Shown: positions 7,644 to 14,142 of the stretch, in pieces | Position numbering within the stretch: position 1 is the first letter of the stretch | How the letters are laid out: each line of letters starts with the position of its first letter | Assembly: GCA_025056955.1 (NCBI GenBank) | Contig: JANWYL010000058.1 | Location: 1 to 14,142 of the forward strand | DNA from: Sandaracinaceae bacterium | Lineage (GTDB): Bacteria > Myxococcota_A > Polyangia > Polyangiales > Sandaracinaceae | Reading direction: 5' to 3' | Length of the DNA stretch: 14,142 nt | The notes under the pieces: generated by a model | What the model saw: only the letters and a program-made list of their open reading frames with translations | Database searches by the model: none | What the model was told of the DNA's origin: nothing | Program-made: the position numbers and the translations under genes

Positions 7644-8180
7644 TCAATTCTTCACCGCGACGTTTTCAGGCGCCTGAGCAATGCGTCGATAGGTGATCGC
7701 ATGCCAGGGGAGAGGCCCCGGGGATGATGGGTGAAAGCGATGCTCAATCCGCCATTCGTTTTGGGAAATGGGAAGAGAAAAGAAGGTATCCCCTTCCACG
7801 GGTTGTTCAACCCAGGTGATTTCGAGGCGGTTGGCGAGTGGAAGAAAAAGGGAGTAGATGCTCGCACCACCTGCGACAAAAAGAAGAGGCACTCCTTGGG
7901 AGAGTGCGATGGCATCTTCAGGGCAGCGAGCGAGCAGTACTCCAGGTGGGGGCGCCTCCCAACTCCTTGAAATCACAATCACGCGCCTTCCATCGAGAGG
8001 CCGACCCATCGATTCAAAGGTGCGCCGCCCCATGATCACGGTGTGGCCCATGGTGATGGCGCGAAATCGGCGCAAATCCTCGGGGATATGCCATGGGAGG
8101 GCACCTCCTTTTCCAATCACACCATTTTGTGCAACTGCAGCAATGATCACGATTTCAGGGTTTGGTGAACACTCACTCAT
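7644..8180 (-). CDS. folA: Dihydrofolate reductase
   Basis: 178 residues, slightly longer than E. coli FolA (159). The core is intact: IIAAVAQNGVIGKGGALPWHIPEDLRRF (from about residue 12) has Trp30 and the catalytic acid Asp35. VIMGRRTFESMGRPLDGR and VIVISR form the NADPH-binding region, and FVAGGASIYSLFLPLANRLEIT with GDTFF completes the C-terminal half. It reduces dihydrofolate to tetrahydrofolate with NADPH in the cytoplasm, regenerating the folate oxidised by ThyA. The ATG at 8180 overlaps the thyA stop as ATGA, a classic translational-coupling arrangement. The short N-terminal MSECSPNPE extension is not conserved, but no better start exists. Confidence 0.96.
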   Translation of the reverse strand: MSECSPNPEIVIIAAVAQNGVIGKGGALPWHIPEDLRRFRAITMGHTVIMGRRTFESMGRPLDGRRVIVISRSWEAPPPGVLLARCPEDAIALSQGVPLLFVAGGASIYSLFLPLANRLEITWVEQPVEGDTFFSLPISQNEWRIEHRFHPSSPGPLPWHAITYRRIAQAPENVAVKN

Positions 8181-8998
8181 ACGGCAACGGGTGCGGGGAT
8201 GGGAGGGTGAGGGTTATAATCGAGCAGGCGAATGTGCTCGTAGCGGAAATCATCGATCTCTCTCACACTTGGGTCAAGCACGAGCTTGGGGTATGGACGT
8301 GGCTCGCGGGATAGCAAGGTATCGGCCTGCTCCAAGTGGTTGGAATAAAGGTGAACATCTCCAAGGCACATGATGAGTTCGTGTGGGGTGTGGTTGGTGA
8401 CCTGCCCGATCATGTGGGTGAGAAGGGCGTAGCTCGCAATGTTGAAGGGAAGCCCAAGAAAGACATCGGCACTTCTTTGGTAAACTTGGCAAGAAATCAT
8501 TCCATCTTGTGCGTAGAACTGGAAGAGCACGTGGCAAGGTGGTAGGGCCATTTGGTGAAGCTCACCGACATTCCACGCTGAAACAACGAGGCGACGCGAC
8601 CATGGGTGATTGCGGATTTCCGAAATCACTTCTGCGATTTGATCGATGGTTCTCCCATCGCTTGCACGCCACCTTCGCCATTGAACACCGTAAATCGGGC
8701 CGAGATCACCATCAGGGCGTGCCCATTCATCCCAGATTGAAACACCGTGCTCTCGCAGATAACTCACATTGGAATCACCGCGCAGAAACCAAAGCAATTC
8801 ATAGACGATCGATTTCCAATGCAGCCGCTTAGTGGTGATGAGGGGGAAGCCTTCTAACAGGTTGAAGCGGAGGGTGCGACCGAAAAGAGATCTCGTGCCC
8901 ACACCTGTTCGATCTGGGCGCACCTTGCCATGATGACGAACCTCGTAGAGGAGGGATTCGTACGGAAAAGCAGGTGAAAAGCAGGGTGAGATGGACAT
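8177..8998 (-). CDS. thyA: Thymidylate synthase
   Basis: 273 residues from ATG 8998, against 264 in E. coli. DRTGVGTRSLFGRTLRFNL, GFPLITTKR, ELLWFLRGDSN and WDEWARPDGDLGPIYG are conserved. ALPPCHVLFQFY holds the catalytic Cys155. QRSADVFLGLPFNIASYALL and DVHLYSNHLEQ bind phosphate and nucleotide, and the protein ends in the family's APVAV. It methylates dUMP to dTMP using methylene-tetrahydrofolate, yielding dihydrofolate for the overlapping folA product. The frame is open for 45 more codons upstream to 9133, but that extension has no thyA similarity. The chosen ATG has no clear ribosome site. First gene of a minus-strand run that continues to rlmI. Confidence 0.96.
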   Translation of the reverse strand: MSISPCFSPAFPYESLLYEVRHHGKVRPDRTGVGTRSLFGRTLRFNLLEGFPLITTKRLHWKSIVYELLWFLRGDSNVSYLREHGVSIWDEWARPDGDLGPIYGVQWRRWRASDGRTIDQIAEVISEIRNHPWSRRLVVSAWNVGELHQMALPPCHVLFQFYAQDGMISCQVYQRSADVFLGLPFNIASYALLTHMIGQVTNHTPHELIMCLGDVHLYSNHLEQADTLLSREPRPYPKLVLDPSVREIDDFRYEHIRLLDYNPHPPIPAPVAV

Positions 8999-9103
8999 AG
9001 GTGAGCTGCTCTGAATGGTGGTAGGAATGACCAAATCGTGTACCAGGAAGCTGTCCCTTGAGATTGGATGATAGGTGAATCTTCCGTGTTTAAAGGTTTT
9101 TGG

Positions 9104-9126
9104 GCAAATATTTGGCAAATATTTGC
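9104..9126. repeat. Overlapping AT-rich palindromes upstream of thyA
   Basis: GCAAATATTTGG (9104-9115) is followed with one shared base by GCAAATATTTGC (9115-9126), the second a perfect 12-bp palindrome. The 11-bp spacing places both on the same helix face. It lies 106-128 bases upstream of the thyA start, in a suitable place for an operator. The binding protein is unknown. Confidence 0.65.
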
Positions 9127-9137
9127 ACATCAATATG

Positions 9138-9158
9138 GATTACAAATGATTACCAAAT
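9138..9158. repeat. Short tandem repeat GATTACAAAT / GATTACCAAAT
   Basis: Two near-identical 10-11-bp units sit directly beside each other, 12 bases beyond the palindromes at 9104-9126 and with a similar period. Together they form a helically phased AT-rich block of about 55 bp upstream of thyA. Confidence 0.5.
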
Positions 9159-9457
9159 TCCAAAACGGTGGTTGCTCAGTGTGGGGGAGTAGGAGATGCG
9201 ATGCCCTTCTACCTTTGGTGGTTGGCTTGCAGATGAGGAAGTTCACACCATGCGGTGGATCCAGGCGCTCTTGACGTTGTTTGGGGTTTACCCAAGCGGG
9301 GCCAGGCGGAAAACAAGGAAAGGAGTGCGTTGGTTGGGGGCTTGGGGGAGATACTTGCCAAGGTTGGAGGTGGCTCGGTTCACTCGAAAACCAGCACCAG
9401 GTATGTGCCCATGCATAAAGGTTGGGCTTTGGGAGCGTTGATTTAAAAAATTGTTTC

Positions 9458-9473
9458 GAGCGAGCGCTAACTC
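9458..9473. promoter_or_regulatory. Imperfect 16-bp palindrome, possible operator
   Basis: GAGCGAGCGCTAACTC is symmetric at 12 of 16 positions, around the core AGCGCT. Size and symmetry resemble a TetR-type operator. It lies about 430 bases before the FadN-type gene, beyond the tRNA, so any link to that gene is speculative. Confidence 0.25.
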
Positions 9474-9640
9474 TTTTTGCCAATTTTGACAATCCTAGAA
9501 GGCCAAAAGGGATGAATAGCCCCATTGCTCAAGGTGTTTTAGGTTGAGGCCAGAGGACTGAGTAGGGTGTAGGCAGGGACACACCCAGCCACGCGTACCT
9601 TGACTTTCAATCAGAGGCTGGTGGCTCACTCAAAGAGACA

Positions 9641-9723
9641 TGGCCGAGGAGGGAGTCGAACCCTCACGCCCTTTCGGGCAACGGATTTTGAGTCCGCCGC
9701 GTCTGCCATTCCGCCACTCGGCC
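9641..9723 (-). tRNA. tRNA-Leu, anticodon CAA
   Basis: 83 nt on the minus strand with all arms of a class II tRNA. The acceptor stem GGCCGAG/CTCGGCC (9717-9723 with 9642-9648) has 7 pairs. The D stem is GCG/CGC. The anticodon stem is GCGGA/TCCGT, with loop CTCAAAA and anticodon CAA at 9688-9690. The long variable arm is TGCCC-GAAA-GGGCG, and the T stem is GAGGG/CCCTC with TTCGACT. The discriminator is A at 9641. The next genomic bases on that strand are TGT, so CCA is not encoded and must be added by CCA-adding enzyme. It reads UUG codons. Confidence 0.97.
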
Positions 9724-9751
9724 ATGACGACACTTGGCCCGATGGAGGCCA

Positions 9752-9779
9752 ATCATAGTTGAGTTGCTTTTTTTGTCCA
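9752..9779 (-). promoter_or_regulatory. Sigma-70-type promoter of tRNA-Leu
   Basis: On the minus strand, TGGACA (9779-9774) is followed after 16 bases, including an A-tract, by TATGAT (9757-9752). Each hexamer has one mismatch to the TTGACA/TATAAT consensus. The tRNA begins 28 bases downstream of the -10, allowing a short 5' leader for RNase P. Confidence 0.65.
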
Positions 9780-9899
9780 CTGCTTTTGAAAGGGTTTGCG
9801 AAAGATCGAGTTTTTCTTTGAACAGAATGGGCTCGGCTTGCGCAAGGTCCAGAGATTCGGAAATTAAGCAAGCCGCCACTTGAATCACAAGGAGAAGCA

Positions 9900-12281
9900 A
9901 TGACACGACGGGTTTTTCGCGAAATTGGGGTTTTAGGGTCTGGGGTGATGGGAATGGGCATCGCTGCCCATTGCGCCAACGCAGGCCTCAAAGTGCTTTT
10001 GCTCGATATTGTTCCTCCAGGCGTGGCCCAAGGGGCTCCGAAGGCCGAGCGCAACCGCATCGCAGCGGAGTCTCTCAAGCGTGCCCTTCAGGCAAAGCCT
10101 GCCTCCTTTTTTCACCCAAGCCATGCCCGTTTGGTTGAGGTTGGGAATTTCGAAGACGATCTCGAGCGCCTAAAGCGCTGTGATCTCGTGATCGAAGCCG
10201 TGGTCGAACGCCTCGACATCAAGCGGGCTCTTTTTGAACGGGTTGAGCGGGTGATTGGCCCAGAAACGATTGTGGCTTCAAACACTTCTGGGTTGCGCAT
10301 CCGAGACATGGTCGATGGGCGTAGCGAAGCATTTCGGAAGCGCTTTTTGGTCATGCACTTTTTCAACCCTGTTCGTTACATGAAATTGCTTGAAGTCGTG
10401 CCCGGTGCCGATACCGACCAGTCGGTTCTCGAAGCGGTGATTCAATTTGGCCGTGAGGTTTTAGGGAAGGGGATTGTTGTTGGCAAAGACACGCCAAACT
10501 TTATCGGCAACCGAATCGGTGTCTATGGCATGATGGTGACGATCGAGGAGATGCTCCGTGCAGGGCTCACACCTGAGGACATCGATGCTTTGACGGGGCC
10601 TGCGATGGGCCACCCCAAATCTGCAACCTTCCGGACAGCTGATCTCGTGGGGATTGATACCTTTGCGCACGTTGCACGCAACTGTTACGAGGCCTTGGTT
10701 GATGATGATGAGCGTGAGGTATTCCGTTTGCCGTCTTTTATCGAAGGCATGGTCGAGCGCAAGCTCCTTGGTGAAAAGACCAAGGGAGGCTTTTATCGCA
10801 AAAACGAAAAGACGGGGGAGATCGAGACCCTCAACTTCACAACCTTTGAGTATCGTCCCAAGGGAGGCGACGAGTCGATAGCAAAGCTTTCAAAGAGCAT
10901 CGGGAAAATCGAGGATGTGGGTGAGCGTTTGCGCAAGCTCATTCGCGCAGAAGGCAAAGGGGGTGAGGTCGCGTGGCGCATTCTCGCCCGCACCCTGCTT
11001 TATGCTTCAAAGCGGGTGGGTGAGATCGCAGACGATATCCTCTCCATCGACAACGCGATGAAATGGGGCTACAACTGGGAGCTTGGCCCCTTTGAGGCAT
11101 GGGATGCGCTTGGTTTCGAGGCGACAATTGAGCGCATGGAGAAAGAGGGAATGCTTTTGCCTTCCTGGATTCGCCGGATGAGGGAAAAGGGGGCACCTTC
11201 TTTCTATCGGGATGGCGAGATGTGGAGCTTTAGGGAGGAGCGCTATGTTCCAATGCCCCGCGACCGGAGAGAACTCACTGTGGCCCTTGCCAGAAAAGCA
11301 GGAGGGCGCGAGAAGCCCCTTTTGGCCAACGGTGGCGCAGAGGCCTGGGACTTCGGCGATGGCATCTTGGGGCTCACTTTTAAGACAAAGGCCAACAGCA
11401 TCGACGCCGAAGTCATCGAAATGCTTGAGCAATCGGTTGAGCTCGCCGAGCGTGAATTTAGGGGCATGGTCATCGCAAACGAAGGAGAGCACTTTTGCGT
11501 GGGCGCCAACTTGTTTGCAATTGTCGTTGCCGCAAACCAAGGCCAGTGGGAGGAGTTGCGGCGCACTGTCAAGCGCCTTCAAAATGCCGTGCAGCGCATG
11601 AAGTATGCGAAGGTTCCAATTGTGGCAGCACCTTTTGGAATGACACTGGGCGGTGGCCTCGAGATTTGCCTTGGTGCGACAGCTGTTCAGGCGGCTGCTG
11701 AAACCTATGCGGGCCTCGTTGAAGTGGGGGTGGGGTTGCTTCCAGGAGGCGGTGGCAACCTCAACCTCCTTTGGCGTGCCCTCGAGTCAATTCCGGAAGG
11801 GCAGCACGTGAATGTGTATGAGGTGGTGACCCAGGTGTTCAAAAACATCGCCCTTGCTCGGGTTGCAACGAGTGCGGTTGAGGCCCAGGCCTTTGGATAC
11901 TTCCGAAGAAGCGATGGGGTGTCTTTTGACCGAGGACGCCTCATCTACGAGGCCAAGATGCGGGCAATTGGCCTTGCAGAATCAGGTTACCACCCCCCAG
12001 TGCCGCGGGCTTACGTTCTTCCAGGGGAGCATGGCATCGCCACGCTTCAGATGCTCGTTCGCACCCTCGTTCAAGCTGGCCAAGCGACTGAACACGACGC
12101 AAAGATTGCGATAAAGATCGCTCATGTTTTGTGTGGTGGGGTGGCCGGCCACACCCACGAAGTCACAGAGGAAGAGATGCTTGATCTCGAATGCGAGGCC
12201 TTCTTAAGCTTGGCTGGCGAACCAAAGAGCATTGAGCGCATGCAATACATGCTCATGCACAATAAGCCCCTGAGAAACTAG
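9900..12281 (+). CDS. fadN: Bifunctional 3-hydroxyacyl-CoA dehydrogenase / enoyl-CoA hydratase (FadN type)
   Basis: 793 residues from ATG 9900, with a strong ribosome site AAGGAGA at 9889-9895. The N-terminal NAD-binding domain has GSGVMG (13-18), SNTSGL (128-132 region) and the catalytic HFFNP (153-157). KDTPNFIGNRIG starts the dehydrogenase C-terminal domain. A crotonase domain follows from about residue 480: HFCVGANL forms the oxyanion hole, and LGGGLE and VEVGVGLLPGGGG carry both catalytic Glu residues. This order, dehydrogenase first and hydratase last, at about 790 residues matches B. subtilis FadN rather than E. coli FadB, which has the reverse order. It performs the hydration and NAD-dependent oxidation steps of fatty-acid beta-oxidation. 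The usual partners, thiolase and acyl-CoA dehydrogenase, are absent here. The next gene starts 7 bases after the stop. Confidence 0.94.
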   Translation: MTRRVFREIGVLGSGVMGMGIAAHCANAGLKVLLLDIVPPGVAQGAPKAERNRIAAESLKRALQAKPASFFHPSHARLVEVGNFEDDLERLKRCDLVIEAVVERLDIKRALFERVERVIGPETIVASNTSGLRIRDMVDGRSEAFRKRFLVMHFFNPVRYMKLLEVVPGADTDQSVLEAVIQFGREVLGKGIVVGKDTPNFIGNRIGVYGMMVTIEEMLRAGLTPEDIDALTGPAMGHPKSATFRTADLVGIDTFAHVARNCYEALVDDDEREVFRLPSFIEGMVERKLLGEKTKGGFYRKNEKTGEIETLNFTTFEYRPKGGDESIAKLSKSIGKIEDVGERLRKLIRAEGKGGEVAWRILARTLLYASKRVGEIADDILSIDNAMKWGYNWELGPFEAWDALGFEATIERMEKEGMLLPSWIRRMREKGAPSFYRDGEMWSFREERYVPMPRDRRELTVALARKAGGREKPLLANGGAEAWDFGDGILGLTFKTKANSIDAEVIEMLEQSVELAEREFRGMVIANEGEHFCVGANLFAIVVAANQGQWEELRRTVKRLQNAVQRMKYAKVPIVAAPFGMTLGGGLEICLGATAVQAAAETYAGLVEVGVGLLPGGGGNLNLLWRALESIPEGQHVNVYEVVTQVFKNIALARVATSAVEAQAFGYFRRSDGVSFDRGRLIYEAKMRAIGLAESGYHPPVPRAYVLPGEHGIATLQMLVRTLVQAGQATEHDAKIAIKIAHVLCGGVAGHTHEVTEEEMLDLECEAFLSLAGEPKSIERMQYMLMHNKPLRN

Positions 12282-12288
12282 AAAGTCC

Positions 12289-13374
12289 ATGCCATTCCGT
12301 TATCCCTTCTACGGGGTGGTGATTGGCTTCTTTTTGGAGGCTTGCGCAAAAGAAGAGGTCCAGAGCGCCCCTCCTCCGCCGCCGGTTGTCCTAAACGAAG
12401 AAGAGGTTCAACAAGGCGCTTCTTTGTACGCAAAGTACTGTGCGTTGTGCCATGGTGCGCGCGGTGAAGGTTACGCCGCCGATCGTGCGCCTGCCATTGG
12501 CAACCGAGACTTTTTGAGGGTGGCAAGCGATGAGTTCATCCATGAAGCGATTGCTGAGGGGCATCCTGGCACATCGATGAGCGCTTGGCACCGCCGGCAT
12601 GGCGGGCCTCTCGATGATCCCGCGATTCGTGCAATCGTTTCATTTTTACGCAGCCTTGCCCGTGATGAGGTTCAGGCCACTGATCGCGGCCGAGTGTATG
12701 GAGATTTGGCGCGGGGAGCTGCCCTTTTCGCGCTCCATTGTGCTGAGTGCCACGGAAAAGAAGGTGAAGGAGGAAGTGGGCCGAGCCTCAATTCCCCCGT
12801 GTTTTTGCGCACTGTGAGCGACCGCTTTGTGCGCGACACCATCGCCCGCGGGCGGCGCAACACACCCATGGAGGGCTGGGATGCGCGCCTTTCTTCCGAG
12901 GAAATCGATGCGCTCACGGCTTTTGTGCGAAGCCTCAAGCCGCGTGCCTTTGACCCTCCCCCGGCTCCGACCCGCAAGCCCCCTCCGCTCGATGCGATTG
13001 TGCTCAACCCCGAGGGCCCCCTTGCGGACTTTGAAGCGCGCGAGGGCCTTTTCGTTTCAGGTGAGGAGGTGAAGCGCGCCCTTGATCAGGGCAAACGCTT
13101 CATCCTCATCGATGCCCGCCCCCCAAGCGACTGGGCCAAGGGGCATATTCCAGGCGCCGTGCCTTTTCCCTTTTACGATGCCGAGGCCCTGATCCAATAC
13201 ATCAAAGCGAGCGAGCTTTGGGTGATTGCATACTGTGCCTGCCCTCACGGCGCTTCGGGTCGGGTGGTCGACGCCCTCCACAGGGCTGGGCACAAGCGCG
13301 CGGCGATTCTCGATGAGGGGATCTTTTGGTGGATCGAAAAGGGCTATCCGATCGAAATGGGAAGCCTCGAGTGA
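12289..13374 (+). CDS. Dihaem cytochrome c lipoprotein fused to a rhodanese domain
   Basis: 361 residues. The short N-terminus ends in a lipobox, LEAC (16-19), so Cys19 is the likely lipidated residue. A Pro-rich linker follows. There are two c-type haem domains: CALCH (51-55) with candidate axial Met97 (GTSM), and CAECH (141-145) with candidate Met184 (NTPM). A second Pro-rich linker (about 202-214) leads to a C-terminal rhodanese-like domain with LIDARPPSDWAKGHIPGA and an active-site loop AYCACPHGASGR (Cys316, Cys318). Simple rhodaneses have a shorter CxxGxR loop; a CxCP loop occurs in some rhodanese fusions. The predicted role is periplasmic electron transfer coupled to sulfur or thiol chemistry, by inference. 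It lies 7 bases after the FadN-type gene, so co-transcription is likely. Its ribosome site is weak. Confidence 0.88.
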   Translation: MPFRYPFYGVVIGFFLEACAKEEVQSAPPPPPVVLNEEEVQQGASLYAKYCALCHGARGEGYAADRAPAIGNRDFLRVASDEFIHEAIAEGHPGTSMSAWHRRHGGPLDDPAIRAIVSFLRSLARDEVQATDRGRVYGDLARGAALFALHCAECHGKEGEGGSGPSLNSPVFLRTVSDRFVRDTIARGRRNTPMEGWDARLSSEEIDALTAFVRSLKPRAFDPPPAPTRKPPPLDAIVLNPEGPLADFEAREGLFVSGEEVKRALDQGKRFILIDARPPSDWAKGHIPGAVPFPFYDAEALIQYIKASELWVIAYCACPHGASGRVVDALHRAGHKRAAILDEGIFWWIEKGYPIEMGSLE

Positions 13375-13377
13375 GTG

Positions 13378-13397
13378 TGGCACAAAATGGCACACTT
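13378..13397 (+). repeat. Tandem TGGCAC-type 10-bp repeats upstream of the second Kazal gene
   Basis: TGGCACAAAA (13378-13387) is followed directly by TGGCACACTT (13388-13397), giving the same 10-bp period and the same 12-base string TGGCACACTTTG found at 4426 before the other Kazal gene. It starts 3 bases after the cytochrome gene stop and is therefore in the intergenic space. Confidence 0.7.
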
Positions 13398-13402
13398 TGA
13401 TT

Positions 13403-13416
13403 GGTACATGGCTTGC
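13403..13416 (+). promoter_or_regulatory. Possible sigma-54-type -24/-12 promoter of the second Kazal gene
   Basis: TGGTACATGGCTTGCT has GG (13403-13404) and GC (13415-13416) with exactly 10 bases between. It has one mismatch to TGGCAC and a perfect TTGCT. A start of transcription near 13428 would sit almost on the ATG at 13431, which weakens the case or implies a leaderless mRNA or a later start codon. Confidence 0.35.
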
Positions 13417-13430
13417 TGTGGATGGCTTCC

Positions 13431-14142
13431 ATGGACAACATCACCACGTTCCGTCCTCGTCATTTTTTGCGGCCCTTTGCAGTATTGGCCTGTGGTTTGG
13501 GAGTTGCACCCCTCATGGGGGTGCAGTGCCAGCCAGTGGTTGGCCCTCCACCAAAGGCTTGCTCTGAAGTGTTTGAACCTGTCTGTGGCGTTGATGGCCG
13601 TACCTACGGCAACCGTTGTGAGGCCGAGGCGGCTGGAGTCGATGTGGCACATGAGGGAGCCTGTGATGGTTGCCGACCTGTTCGCTGTGGTTGTGCCCAT
13701 GGCCGCATGGAAATCGACTCCTCGACTGGTTGCCCCTCCTGTCGCTGTGCTCCTTCCTTTTGCATGAACGATGAAGAATGCGGGATTGGAGAGTACTGCG
13801 ACCGATCGGAGTGCGCAAGTCCATGTGCGCCAGGGGAAATTTGCCCGGATGTGTGTTACGGTACCTGCCGCCTGATTCCTACGGTTTGCCCTGAAATTTA
13901 CGCACCTGTGTGCGGAGCAGATGGCCGCACCTATGGGAATCGCTGCGAGGCAGAGCGCGCCATGGTGGCTGTGCTTCACGAGGGTGAGTGCAGAGGAGAT
14001 TGGGTGTGCCCTGAGGTGTATGAGCCGGTATGCGGAGAAAATGGCCGCACCTACAGCAACCTTTGTTACGCCAAGCGGGCAGGAGTCGGCGTGGTGCACA
14101 TGGGCGAGTGCGAGGGAGATGCTTGCGGTCGCATTGTGTGCA
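13431..14142 (+). CDS. Secreted Kazal/antistasin-like protein, 3' end outside window
   Basis: The frame starts at ATG 13431 (an ATG at 13422 is also in frame) and stays open to the window edge, giving at least 237 residues. An N-terminal hydrophobic stretch (HFLRPFAVLACGLGVAPLMG) is a plausible signal peptide. Cys33 follows it without a good lipobox. Kazal-like domains lie at about 44-78, 153-187 and 193-227, each with PVCGxxGRTYxNxC. An antistasin-like motif, CGCAHGRMEIDSSTGCPSCRC (86-106), is followed by a Cys-rich linker, CMNDEEC to CYGTC (111-146), that is not present in the paralogue at 4483. The last visible residues, ACGRIVC, may begin another antistasin-like repeat. Role as an exported protease inhibitor is inferred from the Kazal family. 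The plus-strand frame 1 reading of the same DNA (13375-13767) has none of these motifs. Confidence 0.85.
   Translation, partial: MDNITTFRPRHFLRPFAVLACGLGVAPLMGVQCQPVVGPPPKACSEVFEPVCGVDGRTYGNRCEAEAAGVDVAHEGACDGCRPVRCGCAHGRMEIDSSTGCPSCRCAPSFCMNDEECGIGEYCDRSECASPCAPGEICPDVCYGTCRLIPTVCPEIYAPVCGADGRTYGNRCEAERAMVAVLHEGECRGDWVCPEVYEPVCGENGRTYSNLCYAKRAGVGVVHMGECEGDACGRIVC

Larger units (their letters stand above)
8999..9640. other. Gene-free stretch between thyA and tRNA-Leu
   Basis: No reading frame here shows a known domain or a start with a ribosome site. The left part (about 9085-9165) is AT-rich, with phased repeats and palindromes described separately. The rest is G-rich on the plus strand (for example 9325-9370). 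Short frames exist, such as a basic 63-codon plus-strand frame from ATG 9250 and a 131-codon minus-strand frame, but nothing supports translation. An imperfect palindrome lies at 9458-9473. It could hold the thyA promoter, an unannotated small RNA, or a decayed gene. Confidence 0.5.

Noticed and set aside
9130..9525. 131-codon minus-strand frame and short plus-strand frames in the intergenic stretch
   Set aside because: No ribosome site, motif or domain. The G-rich DNA gives open frames by composition.
9600..9640. Possible terminator after tRNA-Leu (CACCAGCC pairing with GGCTGGGTG on the minus strand)
   Set aside because: The stem has a bulge, a loop of about 25 bases and no T-tract.
9837..9846. 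CTTGCGCAAG palindrome upstream of the FadN-type gene
   Set aside because: Only 10 bp and isolated, with no partner site or promoter element at a sensible distance. It could be chance.

Overview
The window looks like a chromosomal segment of a Gram-negative, aerobic bacterium of moderate GC content. It encodes an outer-membrane beta-barrel of the FadL/OmpP1 family, a lipoprotein-type c-type cytochrome and an L-aspartate oxidase. It also carries two secreted Cys-rich proteins built from Kazal and antistasin-like repeats. Such Kazal-rich secreted proteins are frequent in Myxococcota, Bradymonadota and related former 'deltaproteobacteria'; that assignment is inference from protein style, not a marker-gene result. 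No phage, IS, integrase, CRISPR or plasmid genes were seen.

Layout. 3-269 (+) is the C-terminal end of an unrecognised protein. 312-821 (+) is a PaaI-like hotdog thioesterase. It converges on a minus-strand pair: nadB (4368 to 2707) and a FadL-like porin (about 2579 to 891). Divergent from nadB is the first Kazal/antistasin-like protein (4483-5217, +). It converges on a minus-strand run read thyA (8998), folA, a proline-rich four-helix membrane protein, a small exported protein with five LxDPF/W motifs, and rlmI (ending 5262). thyA and folA overlap by ATGA. Bases 8999-9640 hold no convincing gene but contain phased AT-rich repeats and palindromes. A tRNA-Leu(CAA) lies on the minus strand at 9641-9723 with a good promoter. 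A two-gene plus-strand unit follows: a FadN-type 3-hydroxyacyl-CoA dehydrogenase/enoyl-CoA hydratase (9900-12281) and a dihaem cytochrome c-rhodanese lipoprotein (12289-13374). The window closes inside a second Kazal/antistasin-like gene (13431 to beyond 14142).

Themes. (1) Fatty-acid handling: the thioesterase, the FadL-like porin and the FadN-type enzyme, which are not one operon. (2) One-carbon and thymidylate synthesis: thyA-folA. (3) Secreted Cys-rich putative protease inhibitors. The two Kazal genes sit about 9 kb apart, and both are preceded by tandem TGGCAC-type 10-bp repeats followed by a GG-N10-GC (sigma-54-like) site. This shared upstream element is the most unusual signal in the window. 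No convincing intrinsic terminator was seen.
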